Source: Stenotrophobium sp050739895
GTDB lineage: Bacteria; Pseudomonadota; Gammaproteobacteria; Nevskiales; Nevskiaceae
Assembly: GCA_050739895.1 (NCBI GenBank)
Contig: JBOICK010000100.1
Span: 13,496-77,495, forward strand
Length of the DNA stretch: 64,000 nt
Direction of reading: 5' to 3'
The stretch's first letter is position 1, and the number at the start of each line of letters is the position of its first letter. Made by a program: the position numbers and the translations under genes. The notes under the pieces were generated by a model. It saw nothing but the letters and a program-made list of their open reading frames with translations. It made no database searches and was not told the origin of the DNA. Positions 1-11,437 of this stretch are shown here, piece by piece.

Positions 1-618
1 GAGCATGCCGGCACCACGCGCGACGTGCTGCGCGAAAACATAGCGATAGACGGTGTGCCGCTGACGGTGGTCGACACCGCAGGGCTGCGTGACAGCGACG
101 ACCCGATAGAGCGCGAAGGCGTCAAGCGTGCGTGGCAGGCGCTGGCGCAGGCCGAGATCGCGCTGTTCCTGGTGGATGATCGCGTGGGCCTGAGCGACGT
201 CGATCAAGCCTTGCTGCAAAAACTGACGCCTGAAATAAAAGTGCTGATCGTCAGCAACAAGTGCGACCTGTCGGCGCGTGCGCCGTCGCGCGACGTGCGG
301 GGGCTGCATCCGGTGATCCGGCTCAGTGCCGCCAGCGGTGAGGGTGTAGAACTGCTGACGCAAGAAATCCTCCTGCTGGCCGGCATGCGCACTCAAGGCG
401 AAGGCGTATTCTCGGCACGCAGCCGGCATCTCGATGCGTTGCGGCGCGCACTTGCGGCTGCCAAGACCGCCAGACTCCGGCTGACGCAAATCACCGCCGC
501 CGAGCTTGCTGCCGAGGAACTGCGGCTGGCGCAGCAGGCGCTGGGCGAAATCACCGGTGAATTCAGCAGCGACGATCTGCTCGGCCGCGTTTTCAGCCAG
601 TTCTGTATCGGCAAATGA
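1..618 (+). CDS. mnmE: tRNA modification GTPase MnmE, C-terminal part (5' end outside window)
   Basis: MnmE, with MnmG, forms the carboxymethylaminomethyl group on U34 of certain tRNAs in the cytoplasm. The visible part opens inside the GTPase domain: the frame is open from the first base and reads EHAGTTRD (G2 loop), then DTAGLRD (G3) and NKCD (G4). It ends in the helical C-terminal domain with the diagnostic CIGK tail, whose cysteine is the conserved MnmE C-motif. About 205 residues are present of a usual ~450, so the N-terminal folate-binding domain and the P-loop lie upstream of the window. The next gene is convergent, so this is the end of its transcription unit. Identification is secure; only the start is missing. 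Confidence 0.97.
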   Translation, partial: EHAGTTRDVLRENIAIDGVPLTVVDTAGLRDSDDPIEREGVKRAWQALAQAEIALFLVDDRVGLSDVDQALLQKLTPEIKVLIVSNKCDLSARAPSRDVRGLHPVIRLSAASGEGVELLTQEILLLAGMRTQGEGVFSARSRHLDALRRALAAAKTARLRLTQITAAELAAEELRLAQQALGEITGEFSSDDLLGRVFSQFCIGK

Positions 619-639
619 CCGAGCTGTTCGCGTGGAGTG

Positions 640-1062
640 TTACTTGACTTCGCGCTCGATCGCCGTGACCTTGGCGGCGCTCAGGTAAACCCTGATCAGA
701 TCGCGGGTGGGCTGCGAAGTGCCGATCACCAGGGGTTGGAACGGAAAGAAAAACGGATCGTAAATGCCGGTATAACTGATTGCGGTCAGCGACGAATTAG
801 GATCTGCGTAGTGCCAGACCTGGACCTGACCCTTGGCGTCGGTGCGCTCGGTGATGCTCGACGGCTTTCCCAACGCCAGTTCAACCGCTGCCGCCGGCAT
901 GCCTAGCGCGATTTCGCCGCGGCGCACCTGCGACTGCTGTTCCGGCGTCAGCGCGGCATAAGCGTCTGGATGATCCTTGATGCGCGTTTGCGGAGTTGCA
1001 CAGGCCGCCAGCAGCAGGGCGGCCAGCAGCGATAAAACCAGGCGATGACGAAGCTTGAACAT
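640..1062 (-). CDS. Small predicted lipoprotein, unknown function
   Basis: 140 residues. A positively charged start (MFKLRHR) is followed by a hydrophobic stretch and the lipobox LLAAC, so the mature protein should be a lipid-anchored envelope protein with Cys20 at the N-terminus. The sequence A-L-G-K-P near the middle and the short repeat-like layout recall the SmpA/OmlA (BamE-like) fold, but this is only a resemblance. GAGG lies 7 nt before the ATG. It is convergent with mnmE and separated from it by about 20 nt. No catalytic motif is visible; I do not assign a function. Confidence 0.75.
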   Translation of the reverse strand: MFKLRHRLVLSLLAALLLAACATPQTRIKDHPDAYAALTPEQQSQVRRGEIALGMPAAAVELALGKPSSITERTDAKGQVQVWHYADPNSSLTAISYTGIYDPFFFPFQPLVIGTSQPTRDLIRVYLSAAKVTAIEREVK

Positions 1063-1202
1063 GGCGATACCTCTTCGGACACCTCAGTTTGACACCGAAT
1101 TCGTCGGCCAGTGCCACTGCCGCACGCAGACTCGCGGCAGCGTATGCTGGTCGGTGTACGACGGGATTTTCATTCTCAGACCAATAGTGAAACGGAGCGG
1201 AT

Positions 1203-1640
1203 TTGGCCAGTATTCTCGAAAGCGTGCTCACCCACGGCCGCGTCTCGCGCAACGGCGATTTCGTGGTCGTGACCCTGCAGACCCTGAGTTTCGTGATTCC
1301 CGCGACCGAGTTTCAGCAGGTGCAGCAATGGGCGCGCTCGCGCGTCTCCAGCGGCATGCCGCACCGCGACCGCGCGGATTTCGTCAACCGCTTCGAGACC
1401 CTGCTGGCGCGCCAGGGCTGCGGCATCGCCAGCAAGGGCAGCAACAAGATGCTGGCGGATATCGTGCAGAAAATGGAACTGGCTGGATTGTCGCTGGACG
1501 AGTGGATGATTCCGCGCGGTATTTTCGACAGCGTCGAGATCAAGAAAAAGAAACCCGCCGAGGATGACGCGGAGCCCGGCGCGAAAGCGGCGGCCGAAAG
1601 CACGGAAAATATTGGCGGCACCACGCACGAATCCGGATGA
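1203..1640 (+). CDS. Conserved-looking hypothetical protein (TTG start)
   Basis: 145 residues read from TTG, chosen because GGAG lies 5-6 nt upstream and the longer upstream alternatives are in other frames. The N-terminal ~110 residues look like a compact soluble domain; the last ~35 are a charged, low-complexity tail beginning with a lysine run (IKKKKP). There is no signal peptide or membrane segment. The stop codon overlaps the ATG of the following thioesterase-like gene (ATGA), so the two are probably translationally coupled. I do not recognise the family. Confidence 0.65.
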   Translation: MASILESVLTHGRVSRNGDFVVVTLQTLSFVIPATEFQQVQQWARSRVSSGMPHRDRADFVNRFETLLARQGCGIASKGSNKMLADIVQKMELAGLSLDEWMIPRGIFDSVEIKKKKPAEDDAEPGAKAAAESTENIGGTTHESG

Positions 1641-2101
1641 CGCCAGAGCGCCTGACCGCCGAGTTGCACGAGCAGATTCCGCTGACGCGGGCGATGGCAT
1701 TGCGCGTGCTGCGAAGCGAAATCGGTGTCGTAGAAATTAGCGCGCCGCTGGCGCCCAACCGCAATCCGCATCACAGCGTTTTTGGCGGCAGCCTCGCCAC
1801 GCTCGGCATCGTCTGCGGCTGGCTGCTGCTGAATCGGGGGCTGGAGGCGGAAGGGCTGGACGCGCAACTGGTGATTCAGAACAGCGAGTGCGAATTCATC
1901 GCGCCGGCCGGAGACACCTGCACCGCAGTCGCCGAAATGCCGCAGCAGGAATGGCCGCGCTTTCTGGCGATGCTGCGCCGGCGTGGCCGTGCGCGAATTA
2001 CCGTATCAACCGAAATTCGCGTGCGCGGTCGGCGCGTGCTCGAACATCGCGGCAGCTACGTGGCGCTGGGCGTGGCGTCGCCCGGATTGGCCGGTCGCTG
2101 A
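1637..2101 (+). CDS. YiiD-C-type hotdog thioesterase domain protein
   Basis: 154 residues. The segment NPHHSVFGGSLATLG followed by GW matches the start of the hotdog helix in the YiiD C-terminal putative thioesterase family, in which a single hotdog domain is thought to hydrolyse acyl thioesters. The E. coli homologue carries an additional acetyltransferase domain that is absent here. Substrate is unknown. The gene starts in the stop codon of the upstream hypothetical gene, suggesting a two-gene unit. The family call rests on the FGGSL region and overall length. Confidence 0.72.
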   Translation: MTPERLTAELHEQIPLTRAMALRVLRSEIGVVEISAPLAPNRNPHHSVFGGSLATLGIVCGWLLLNRGLEAEGLDAQLVIQNSECEFIAPAGDTCTAVAEMPQQEWPRFLAMLRRRGRARITVSTEIRVRGRRVLEHRGSYVALGVASPGLAGR

Positions 2102-2160
2102 GACGATCCGCTATCCTCGCAGGCCACCACACACCTGCCTGCCGCCTGCCCTCACCGTCC

Positions 2161-2682
2161 ATGAGCACGTCCTACCGATACTGCCCGCGCTGTGCAAAAC
2201 CCCTGGCCGTCGCCGATCACGGCGGCTTGCAGCGTCTGGCCTGCGCGGACGCCGCCTGCGGCTTCGTGCTGTGGGACAACCCGGTGCCGGTGGTGGCCGC
2301 GATCGTCGAGCATGAGGGCGAGATCATCCTCGCGCGCAATCGCGCCTGGCCGCAAAAAATGTTCGCACTGATTACCGGGTTCCTGGAGCGCAACGATCCT
2401 TCGCCGGAGGAAGGCATCCGCCGCGAGGTCAAGGAGGAACTCGACCTCGACGCACAACACGTGAACTTCGTCGGACACTACCCTTTCGCGCGCATGAACC
2501 AGCTGATCATCGCCTATCACGTCACTGCCAGCGGCAGCGTGACACTGGGCGAGGAGTTGATCGAGTATCGCCGGATAAAGCCCGAAAAGTTGCGGCCGTG
2601 GCCCGCCGCGACCGGGCTTGCGTTGCGCGACTGGATGCTGGCGCGCGGGCTGACACCGGAAGCATACCAGCCGCCGGTGTAG
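2161..2682 (+). CDS. Nudix hydrolase with N-terminal zinc ribbon
   Basis: 173 residues from the ATG that begins MSTSYRYCP. The N-terminus holds a CxxC...CxxxxC zinc ribbon (YCPRCAKPL and CADAACGF), as in NADH pyrophosphatase relatives. The Nudix box follows: GFLE, then RREVKEELDLD, with the metal-binding REVKEE core intact and one extra residue compared with the classic Gx5Ex7REUxEExGU spacing. Such proteins hydrolyse nucleoside diphosphate-X compounds; the substrate cannot be read from the sequence. A longer in-frame reading upstream overlaps the previous gene and was not used. Confidence 0.88.
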   Translation: MSTSYRYCPRCAKPLAVADHGGLQRLACADAACGFVLWDNPVPVVAAIVEHEGEIILARNRAWPQKMFALITGFLERNDPSPEEGIRREVKEELDLDAQHVNFVGHYPFARMNQLIIAYHVTASGSVTLGEELIEYRRIKPEKLRPWPAATGLALRDWMLARGLTPEAYQPPV

Positions 2683-2727
2683 AAGCTGCGTAACGCCGAA
2701 GGCGCGTCCGGCGGCTGGAGCGCCTTG

Positions 2728-3657
2728 TTAGCGCTTGGTGAGCTGCCCATCTTCATCAAACGTAAAGGTGCGAATCTTTTCGTCAGTAAGAATCCGTAGC
2801 GGCGTGCCGTTTTTGTCCCTTACGACAAACCGATGAGTACTGTCGTCTGTGATCCTGACTTCTCTCTCCATGAAGGAATATGGCACCGTAAATTCGAGTC
2901 CATGAATCTCGGCAAGGACGCCACTGATGTTGATGTGATGCCTTGGAAGCCAGTAACAGCCATGAGCACTTTTGTCATCGTCGTGTATGCAGCCATATCC
3001 AGACGCGGTCAACTTCCCAAGCGAGAGTATTGAGTTGCCGTTTGCATCAAAGAACTCGCTAAGGCCCATTTGATATTGAAACTGAGCTGCCCCATCTCTG
3101 AGGAAACGGTCTTTAAGAACGTGCTGTCCCTGCTCCGTCAATATTGGGATGAACGTGCCTCGGTGTGGATGAGGTATCTCAAGGTGCAAATTGATCACGA
3201 TGGTTTTGATGAAGCCTTGCTCGTCTTGCTCTGTGCTCGTCGCGAGCTCATAAAGAGTGATCGGCTTCCCGCCAGTTATTGATGTCGCGTTTTCTGCATA
3301 TTTCTTAGCAGGTGACGTGTACCCCGTTGCTGAGAAAAACGCGGCCGCATCTATGGGTTGGAGATCAGGTAGCGCGCCGGCTAGCTTTTGAACGTCTCCA
3401 CGCCCTACCTTTGAACCGCGCTCCGAGTAGTCCTTGGCTTCGCCCATTTTCGATATCTGGCCGTCGGTACTTTGATGATGCACATCAAGTTGGTAGAGAG
3501 TTTTGGAGAACTGCCCTCTGAGGCGACTATCGTGCGTTACATTCCCTTCCTCAAGCAAAGCCATCGCAATGGCTGCTAACCGTTCAAAGGCAGCCCCAGA
3601 CTTAGATGGCAATGACCCAAATATCTCCTTGTAGATTTTCTCGATGGGGGAGGTCAT
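2728..3657 (-). CDS. Stand-alone Mrr-like PD-(D/E)xK nuclease, lower GC
   Basis: 309 residues from MTSPIEK; the ATG 24 nt upstream would overlap the neighbouring gene. The first ~130 residues fit the Mrr-type restriction endonuclease catalytic core: FERL helix (residues ~24-27), D58 in YQLDV, then G-E73-A-K75 in GEAKDY, giving D...ExK, followed by a GDVQKLAGAL helix and FFSATGYTSPAKKYA, which resembles the VTSGFS..A..yA segment of Mrr proteins. The C-terminal half (~150-309) is beta-rich and unrecognised; it could be a target-sensing domain. Base composition is near 50% GC against 60-65% in the flanks, which suggests horizontal acquisition. No methylase is adjacent, as expected for a type IV (modification-dependent) enzyme or another defence nuclease. 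Confidence 0.72.
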   Translation of the reverse strand: MTSPIEKIYKEIFGSLPSKSGAAFERLAAIAMALLEEGNVTHDSRLRGQFSKTLYQLDVHHQSTDGQISKMGEAKDYSERGSKVGRGDVQKLAGALPDLQPIDAAAFFSATGYTSPAKKYAENATSITGGKPITLYELATSTEQDEQGFIKTIVINLHLEIPHPHRGTFIPILTEQGQHVLKDRFLRDGAAQFQYQMGLSEFFDANGNSILSLGKLTASGYGCIHDDDKSAHGCYWLPRHHINISGVLAEIHGLEFTVPYSFMEREVRITDDSTHRFVVRDKNGTPLRILTDEKIRTFTFDEDGQLTKR

Positions 3658-3671
3658 GGGTGAGTAAGGCG

Positions 3672-4604
3672 CTAACTGCAATTCGGTGTCGTTACCGCGT
3701 ACACCTGCGTGCGTTGTGTCTGCCAGCGCTGCGCTTCCTGGGTCGCGGCGTCATACGCCTGGATCGGCGAGAGCAGTGCGGCGTAGCCGTTGTTGCGCAG
3801 CATGCCAGTGATGGCGCCAGACGAGTGCAGCATTGCCGGATTCTTGATCACCGCCACGGTTTTGTCGGCGGCAGTGGATTGATCGATCGCGGTTGTCGCC
3901 AGCGTTTTCTGCTCGGCGTAAACCGGCTGCATCGCCGCCAGCATCTGCCTGGCAACGGCGACATGCTGGTCGGCATAGTGCTGGTCGAGTTGATGGCGCT
4001 GCTGCCAGTCGGCCTTGCAATTGGCCTTGCCGGGCCTGCTGTTGAGTGCCTGCAGCTTGACGATCCGTTCGTCGTCGAGGCTGTGCTGCTGATCCTGATA
4101 GCGCGACAGGATGGCATTCATTTTTTGCTGGGCTGCGCTCACGCGAGCTGCAGTGGACTGGCTGGCCTGCTGTTCGGCGCCGAGCGTGCGCATCGCTGCC
4201 GACTCCGCCGCGTTGGGGACCGCAGCCATTGTTGTGCTCTGCTGCATCTGTGCTTGCATCTGCATCGCGTAGGCCATTTTCTGGGCGTCGCTCATGCTGG
4301 CCATTTGCTTGGCCATCGCCGCTGCCTTGGCCTGCATTTGCGCCGGGTCGGTGCCCATGTCGAGCGCGGTGCCGGCATAGGCTTGGTGCTGCAGCGCCAG
4401 CCCGGATTGAGTTTGCGCCGCTAGCAGTTGCTTTTCGAGCACAGCGGCGCTGGCCGTGTTCGCGGCGGCTGCAGCGGCCGCGACACTGGCCGGCCATGCT
4501 GGCAACTGTGCGAGGATCTGCGCGGCGGCGGGTGCGCCGCCGGTGCCGCCGAGTGTCGGTACGACGATTGCCGCGATCAAAAAAATGCGCGCGGAACGAA
4601 TCAT
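3672..4604 (-). CDS. Secreted alanine/glutamine-rich coiled-coil protein, unknown function
   Basis: 310 residues. A cleavable-looking signal peptide (MIRSARIFLIAAIVV... ending near APAAAQ) leads into a long Ala/Gln/Met-rich region with heptad-like spacing over residues ~45-190, including repeats of MQAQMQQ type, which suggests extended coiled coil in the periplasm. Two cysteines remain in the mature part (GKANC and the C-terminal TPNCS). A strong GGGGGAG motif lies 6 nt before the ATG. It resembles periplasmic proteins sometimes encoded with conjugation or secretion machinery (TrbJ-like coiled coils), but no such cluster is present here, so I leave the function open. Confidence 0.6.
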   Translation of the reverse strand: MIRSARIFLIAAIVVPTLGGTGGAPAAAQILAQLPAWPASVAAAAAAANTASAAVLEKQLLAAQTQSGLALQHQAYAGTALDMGTDPAQMQAKAAAMAKQMASMSDAQKMAYAMQMQAQMQQSTTMAAVPNAAESAAMRTLGAEQQASQSTAARVSAAQQKMNAILSRYQDQQHSLDDERIVKLQALNSRPGKANCKADWQQRHQLDQHYADQHVAVARQMLAAMQPVYAEQKTLATTAIDQSTAADKTVAVIKNPAMLHSSGAITGMLRNNGYAALLSPIQAYDAATQEAQRWQTQRTQVYAVTTPNCS

Positions 4605-4629
4605 GATGACTCCCCCTGGTTTAGCGAAC

Positions 4630-6807
4630 TCAGCCTACGCCAGCCGCGCGCAGTTCTTCAATCAGCAGCATGCGTGCGACCTTGTCCTGCATGCTGTGCG
4701 GCGCATCCAGCTTGAGCCATTGCAGATACGGTGTTACGGCGGCGGGTGCTTCTGCGTTGCGCTGGCGCCATGCGGCCAGCGCCAGCTTCCACTTCGCGGT
4801 TTTCGCGGCGCGGGCCTTGACGCCCTTGAGCGCCTTGCCCAGCAGTTGTTCCTGCGCGGTCAGATCGGTGCCGAACGGGAACGCCGGGAAAATCTCCCGC
4901 GCGCGATACGGCTGCAGCAGGTCTTCGAGGCGCTGCGGAAAATTCTGGCGGAACTGCTGCGGGATTTGGTAATCGGCTTCGACCTTGCCGGCCTTTTTGA
5001 CCTGCTCCAGCAAGCCCTGCTGGAAGCGCGAGTCGGTGATGTTGAGCAGAGCCTTGGCGACTTCGCTGTCGTTGCGCGACAGCAGGTCGGCGATACCGTA
5101 TTCGGTGATGACGAGGTCGCGCAGATGGCGCGGGATGGTGCAGTTGCCGTAGTTGAACACGACATTGCTGCTGGCGCCGTCGCCGCTGCCATCCTTGTCG
5201 CGCACCGCGCGGAACATCAGCACCGAGCGCCCGGTCGGCAGCTGGTGCGCCATCGACACGAAGTTGAACTGGCCGCCTACGCCGGAGATCACGCGGCCAT
5301 CTTCCAGGCCATCCGAGCAGACCGCGCCGGACAGCGAGACCATGATGCCGGTGTTCATGAAGCGCGCGTGGATGCGTTGTTCCTTATAAAGCCGCGGATT
5401 CAGATCGAGCTGGTTGACCTTGTCGACGCCGGTCATGCAGAGCTTGCGGCGCTCATCCTCACTCATGCCGCGCAGCCAGTCGTAGAAATTGCTGGGCCCG
5501 AGGAAAAAACCGCCGTGCATGATGATGCCGTTGCGCAACTGCTTGCCCAGGCATTGCTCCGCCATGATCTTGCGCGAGACCGGGTCGGCGACGTTGGCGA
5601 TGAAGCGTTGGCCGTCCGGTGCCACGAGGTAACCGAGATCGTAGCTCGTGGCGTCGTTGAAGAAACCGTGGTGCTGCAGGATGCGGAAATCCTGCGTTCG
5701 AATCACGCGCACGCCCAAATGTTCCAGCGCGTCCAGAACATCAGCGGTCAAATGATGCGGATTGCAGCGGCCCTCGTTGACCAGTTGTTGCAAGGCCCAG
5801 AAGTCGTAGACCTCGCGCTTGAGGATGCCGGCCTGATGCAGTGGCATGAAGCCGTCGACGAACATTTCCGACGCGCCGTAGAGACCTTTCTCGAAAACGC
5901 CGTCGCCGCCGATCTCGTGTACCAGCGCACCAGAGCGAGCCATCACGCCGCAATCCTTGAGCAGGCTGCGATAGATCGGATTTTTCTGGTGGCGCAGCAA
6001 GGCGCCGTAGACGATGGCGTCACCAAGTGCGCCGATGCCGACCTGCAGCGTGCCGCCATCCTTGAGCAGCGCGCTGGCGTGCAGGCCGATCATGTAATCC
6101 GGCGTTGCCACCGGCAGCTTCGGCGTCGAGAACAGCCGCGTGCTGTAGCGCGGGTGATCGACGATCAGGTCGAAAGTCCCGGCGTCGACCTCGGCGTCAT
6201 TGACCATGTACGGCAGTTCCTGGTTGACCACGCCGATGGCAATGTAAGGCCTGCCGCTGGCCTTGAGCCGCGCCAGCAGCTCCGGGCAGGTATCGGGATT
6301 GCAGGACAGCGAATAGCGCGTGCCCTCAGCGGTCTCGCGCTTGCAGATCGTCTGCGCGGCGACGTTGCAACCCTGGTTGAACACGTCGCGCGCCGCGTGC
6401 GTGTAGTTGCTGCTGGTGTAATGCTGCTGCGCGTGCGCGTTGTTGAGCAGGCTGCCGGGTTTGAAGAAAAATTCGCTGACTACGACATTGGCAGGCAGCC
6501 TGTTTTTGCGCAGCGCCTTCATGTAATCGAGTTCCGGCACGCCGCCGAACACGCGCTCGACGAATGGCGCGAGGAAATTTCTTTCCAGCGCGCTGCTGCC
6601 GCCGGGAACCTCCAGCGATAGCGCGGTCAGGATCTTGAGCTGTATCGTGGGATCGCGCAGCGCGCGCTGGAACAGCGCGTTGATCAGTTCCACCGGTTTG
6701 CCCAGTCCCAGCGGCATGCCGATGGCGATGGTTTTGCCGACGCGTTCGATGATCGCATCGACCGCCTGTTCCACATTCTCCAGCACCATTCCTTTTTTGG
6801 TATTCAT
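4630..6807 (-). CDS. Acetyl-CoA hydrolase/transferase family protein (long form)
   Basis: 725 residues from the ATG of MNTKKGM, which has a GGGAG motif about 8 nt upstream; a longer reading runs into the intergenic AT-rich element. The C-terminal third carries the typical acetyl-CoA hydrolase/CoA-transferase segment: GVGGQFNFV, then NYGNCTIPRHLRDLVITEYG and I-A-D-L. The N-terminal half matches the family's first domain (GMPLGLGKP, ...VGIGALGDA). Members exchange CoA between acyl-CoA and carboxylates such as acetate, succinate or propionate; which pair applies here is not readable. It is divergent from aceEF, whose product acetyl-CoA is a plausible substrate. The length exceeds the ~430-500 residues of ordinary family members and fits the long subgroup. 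Confidence 0.85.
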   Translation of the reverse strand: MNTKKGMVLENVEQAVDAIIERVGKTIAIGMPLGLGKPVELINALFQRALRDPTIQLKILTALSLEVPGGSSALERNFLAPFVERVFGGVPELDYMKALRKNRLPANVVVSEFFFKPGSLLNNAHAQQHYTSSNYTHAARDVFNQGCNVAAQTICKRETAEGTRYSLSCNPDTCPELLARLKASGRPYIAIGVVNQELPYMVNDAEVDAGTFDLIVDHPRYSTRLFSTPKLPVATPDYMIGLHASALLKDGGTLQVGIGALGDAIVYGALLRHQKNPIYRSLLKDCGVMARSGALVHEIGGDGVFEKGLYGASEMFVDGFMPLHQAGILKREVYDFWALQQLVNEGRCNPHHLTADVLDALEHLGVRVIRTQDFRILQHHGFFNDATSYDLGYLVAPDGQRFIANVADPVSRKIMAEQCLGKQLRNGIIMHGGFFLGPSNFYDWLRGMSEDERRKLCMTGVDKVNQLDLNPRLYKEQRIHARFMNTGIMVSLSGAVCSDGLEDGRVISGVGGQFNFVSMAHQLPTGRSVLMFRAVRDKDGSGDGASSNVVFNYGNCTIPRHLRDLVITEYGIADLLSRNDSEVAKALLNITDSRFQQGLLEQVKKAGKVEADYQIPQQFRQNFPQRLEDLLQPYRAREIFPAFPFGTDLTAQEQLLGKALKGVKARAAKTAKWKLALAAWRQRNAEAPAAVTPYLQWLKLDAPHSMQDKVARMLLIEELRAAGVG

Positions 6808-6899
6808 GCGATAACGCTCCCGAATTTGAATGGTTTTGAATGATTGCCTGCGCGCAACGCGCGCGGCTGCATGATGCCATGCCACGGCGCGAAAACCAG

Positions 6900-7011
6900 T
6901 CGCCCGCTGTGTCTGGCAGATGCGCGGCACATGTTTTATATAATAATATTTTTAATATATTAAATTATAATTTATAACACAAGAGAAGAGGTTCATCAGC
7001 CGAGCGGGTGA
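6900..7011. repeat. AT-core symmetric element, copy A
   Basis: Imperfect inverted ends TCGCCCGCT (left) and AGCGGGTGA (right). Between them are exactly 24 nt of ordinary sequence (6909-6932), a 46-nt core (6933-6978) with only its terminal G and C not A/T, beginning GTT and ending AAC, and another 24 nt (6979-7002). It occupies much of the region between the divergent CoA-transferase gene and aceE. Same geometry as copies at 18.1, 24.2, 33.4 and 60.7 kb. Confidence 0.8.
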
Positions 7012-7079
7012 GGCTGGAGCGCGCTGGTTCATACATGCTGGCGGCCTGTAACATGCACGCAGTTGATGTGGAGAGCGAA

Positions 7080-9743
<2,664 letters not shown>

Positions 9744-9746
9744 GTC

Positions 9747-11411
9747 ATGGCCACAACAATGGATGTGAAAGTCCCCGACATCGGTGATTACCACGGCGTG
9801 CCGGTGATCGAGGTGTTGGTCAAGAACGGCGATGCAGTGGAGAAGGACGCACCGCTGCTGGTGCTGGAATCCGACAAGGCGACACTGGAAGTGCCGTCAC
9901 CCGCGGCTGGTGTCGTCCATAACTTCAGGCTCAAGGCCAATGACAAGGTTTCGCAGGGTGATCTGATTTGCCAACTGGAGACGGTTGCCGCGGAGACTCC
10001 AGCGGCACCTCCTGCCAAAGCGCCACAAGCCGTCAAAGCAGAAGCGCCTGAATCCGCCGCTGCGGTGCCTGCAAAAACAGCGCCTGCCCAGCCGACGCCA
10101 GCACCAAAACAGGCGGTAACGTCTTCGATCACCAAGGTACAGATCCCGGACATTGGCGACTACAGCGGCGTGCCGGTGATTGAAGTGCTGGTGAAGGACG
10201 GCGATGCAGTGGAGAAGGATGCACCGCTGCTGGTGCTGGAGAGCGACAAGGCGACACTGGAAGTGCCGTCGCCTGCCGCCGGCATCGTGCGCAACTTCAA
10301 GCTCAAGGCCAACGACAAGGTTTCGCAAGGTGACGCTGTCTGCGAGCTGGAAACCGCCGGGCAGCCCGAAGCGGTCAAGTCCGCCGAAACTGCTCCTGTA
10401 AAAGCGGCGCCGGTACAGTCGCAAGCGCCGACCACGCGCACTCCAACGATCACCACGGATACGGCTCCCACACCACCCCCAACACCGGTTGCCGCCGCCG
10501 GCGAGGCACCCTACGCCGGACCCGCAACCCGCAAGTTCGCGCGACAACTGGGCGTGAATCTTGCCCAGGTCAAGGGCAGTGGCGCTCGTGGCCGTATTCT
10601 GATCGAAGATGTGCAGGCTTACGTCAAGCAGACTTTGGCAGCGCCGGTTAGCGCCGCTATGCCCCCAGCCGCTACGGGCGGTGCGGGTATTCCCTCGATC
10701 CCTGCAGTGGATTTCTCGCAGTTCGGTGAGATCGAGAGCAAGCCGCTGGCGCGCATCCGCAAACTCTCCGCCGCCCACCTGCACCGGGCCTGGCTGAACG
10801 TGCCGCATGTGACCCAGACCGACGAAGCCGATATCACTGAGGTCGAGGCTTTCCGCAAGGCTTCCGCCGAAGAAACCGGCGTCAAGCTGACCTTGCTGCC
10901 GTTCATCATGAAGGCAGTGGCCAAGGCGATGCAGGCCTATCCGGAGTTCAACAGTTCGCTGTCGCCGGATGGCGCCAGCCTGATTCTGAAAAAGTATTGC
11001 CATATCGGCTTCGCCGCCGAAACCGAAAACGGGCTGGTGGTGCCGGTAGTGCGCGACGTTGACAAGAAGGGCGTCAGCCAGCTGGCCAAGGAATGCGGCG
11101 AGCTGGCCAAAAAGGCGCGCGAGGGCAAGCTCAAGGCCGAGGAGATGAAGGGCGGCTGCTTCTCGATCTCGTCCTTGGGCGGAATCGGCGGCAGCCATTT
11201 CACGCCCATCGTCAACGCCCCCGAGGTGGCGATCCTCGGGGCATCAAGGGCGCAGATGAAACCGGTGTGGGACGGCCAGCAGTTCCAGCCACGCCTGATG
11301 CTGCCATTGTCGCTGTCCTACGACCATCGCGTGATCGACGGCGCCTACGCGGCGCGCTTCATCGTGCAGCTGGTCAAACTGCTGACGGATGTCAGAAGGC
11401 TGGCGCTGTGA
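9747..11411 (+). CDS. aceF: Pyruvate dehydrogenase E2, dihydrolipoamide acetyltransferase with two lipoyl domains
   Basis: 554 residues. Two lipoyl domains in tandem (about residues 5-78 and 130-203) carry the lipoylation motif ESDKATLEV, with Lys44 and Lys168 as the modified residues; the domains are nearly identical over ~70 residues. Ala/Pro-rich linkers separate them. The E1/E3-binding domain follows (YAGPATRKFARQLG, ~255-290), then the catalytic acetyltransferase domain ending in SYDHRVIDG, where His527 is the catalytic histidine. E2 forms the complex core and transfers acetyl from lipoamide to CoA. Directly downstream of aceE. Confidence 0.97.
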   Translation: MATTMDVKVPDIGDYHGVPVIEVLVKNGDAVEKDAPLLVLESDKATLEVPSPAAGVVHNFRLKANDKVSQGDLICQLETVAAETPAAPPAKAPQAVKAEAPESAAAVPAKTAPAQPTPAPKQAVTSSITKVQIPDIGDYSGVPVIEVLVKDGDAVEKDAPLLVLESDKATLEVPSPAAGIVRNFKLKANDKVSQGDAVCELETAGQPEAVKSAETAPVKAAPVQSQAPTTRTPTITTDTAPTPPPTPVAAAGEAPYAGPATRKFARQLGVNLAQVKGSGARGRILIEDVQAYVKQTLAAPVSAAMPPAATGGAGIPSIPAVDFSQFGEIESKPLARIRKLSAAHLHRAWLNVPHVTQTDEADITEVEAFRKASAEETGVKLTLLPFIMKAVAKAMQAYPEFNSSLSPDGASLILKKYCHIGFAAETENGLVVPVVRDVDKKGVSQLAKECGELAKKAREGKLKAEEMKGGCFSISSLGGIGGSHFTPIVNAPEVAILGASRAQMKPVWDGQQFQPRLMLPLSLSYDHRVIDGAYAARFIVQLVKLLTDVRRLAL

Positions 11412-11437
11412 ACCGGGTTCGGCGGAGAGGATATCTT

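Noticed and set aside
4456..6621. 721-codon open frame on the + strand
   Set aside because: It is antisense to the CoA-transferase-family gene, has biased Ala/Arg/Val/Asp composition typical of a GC-rich shadow frame, and has no family motif.
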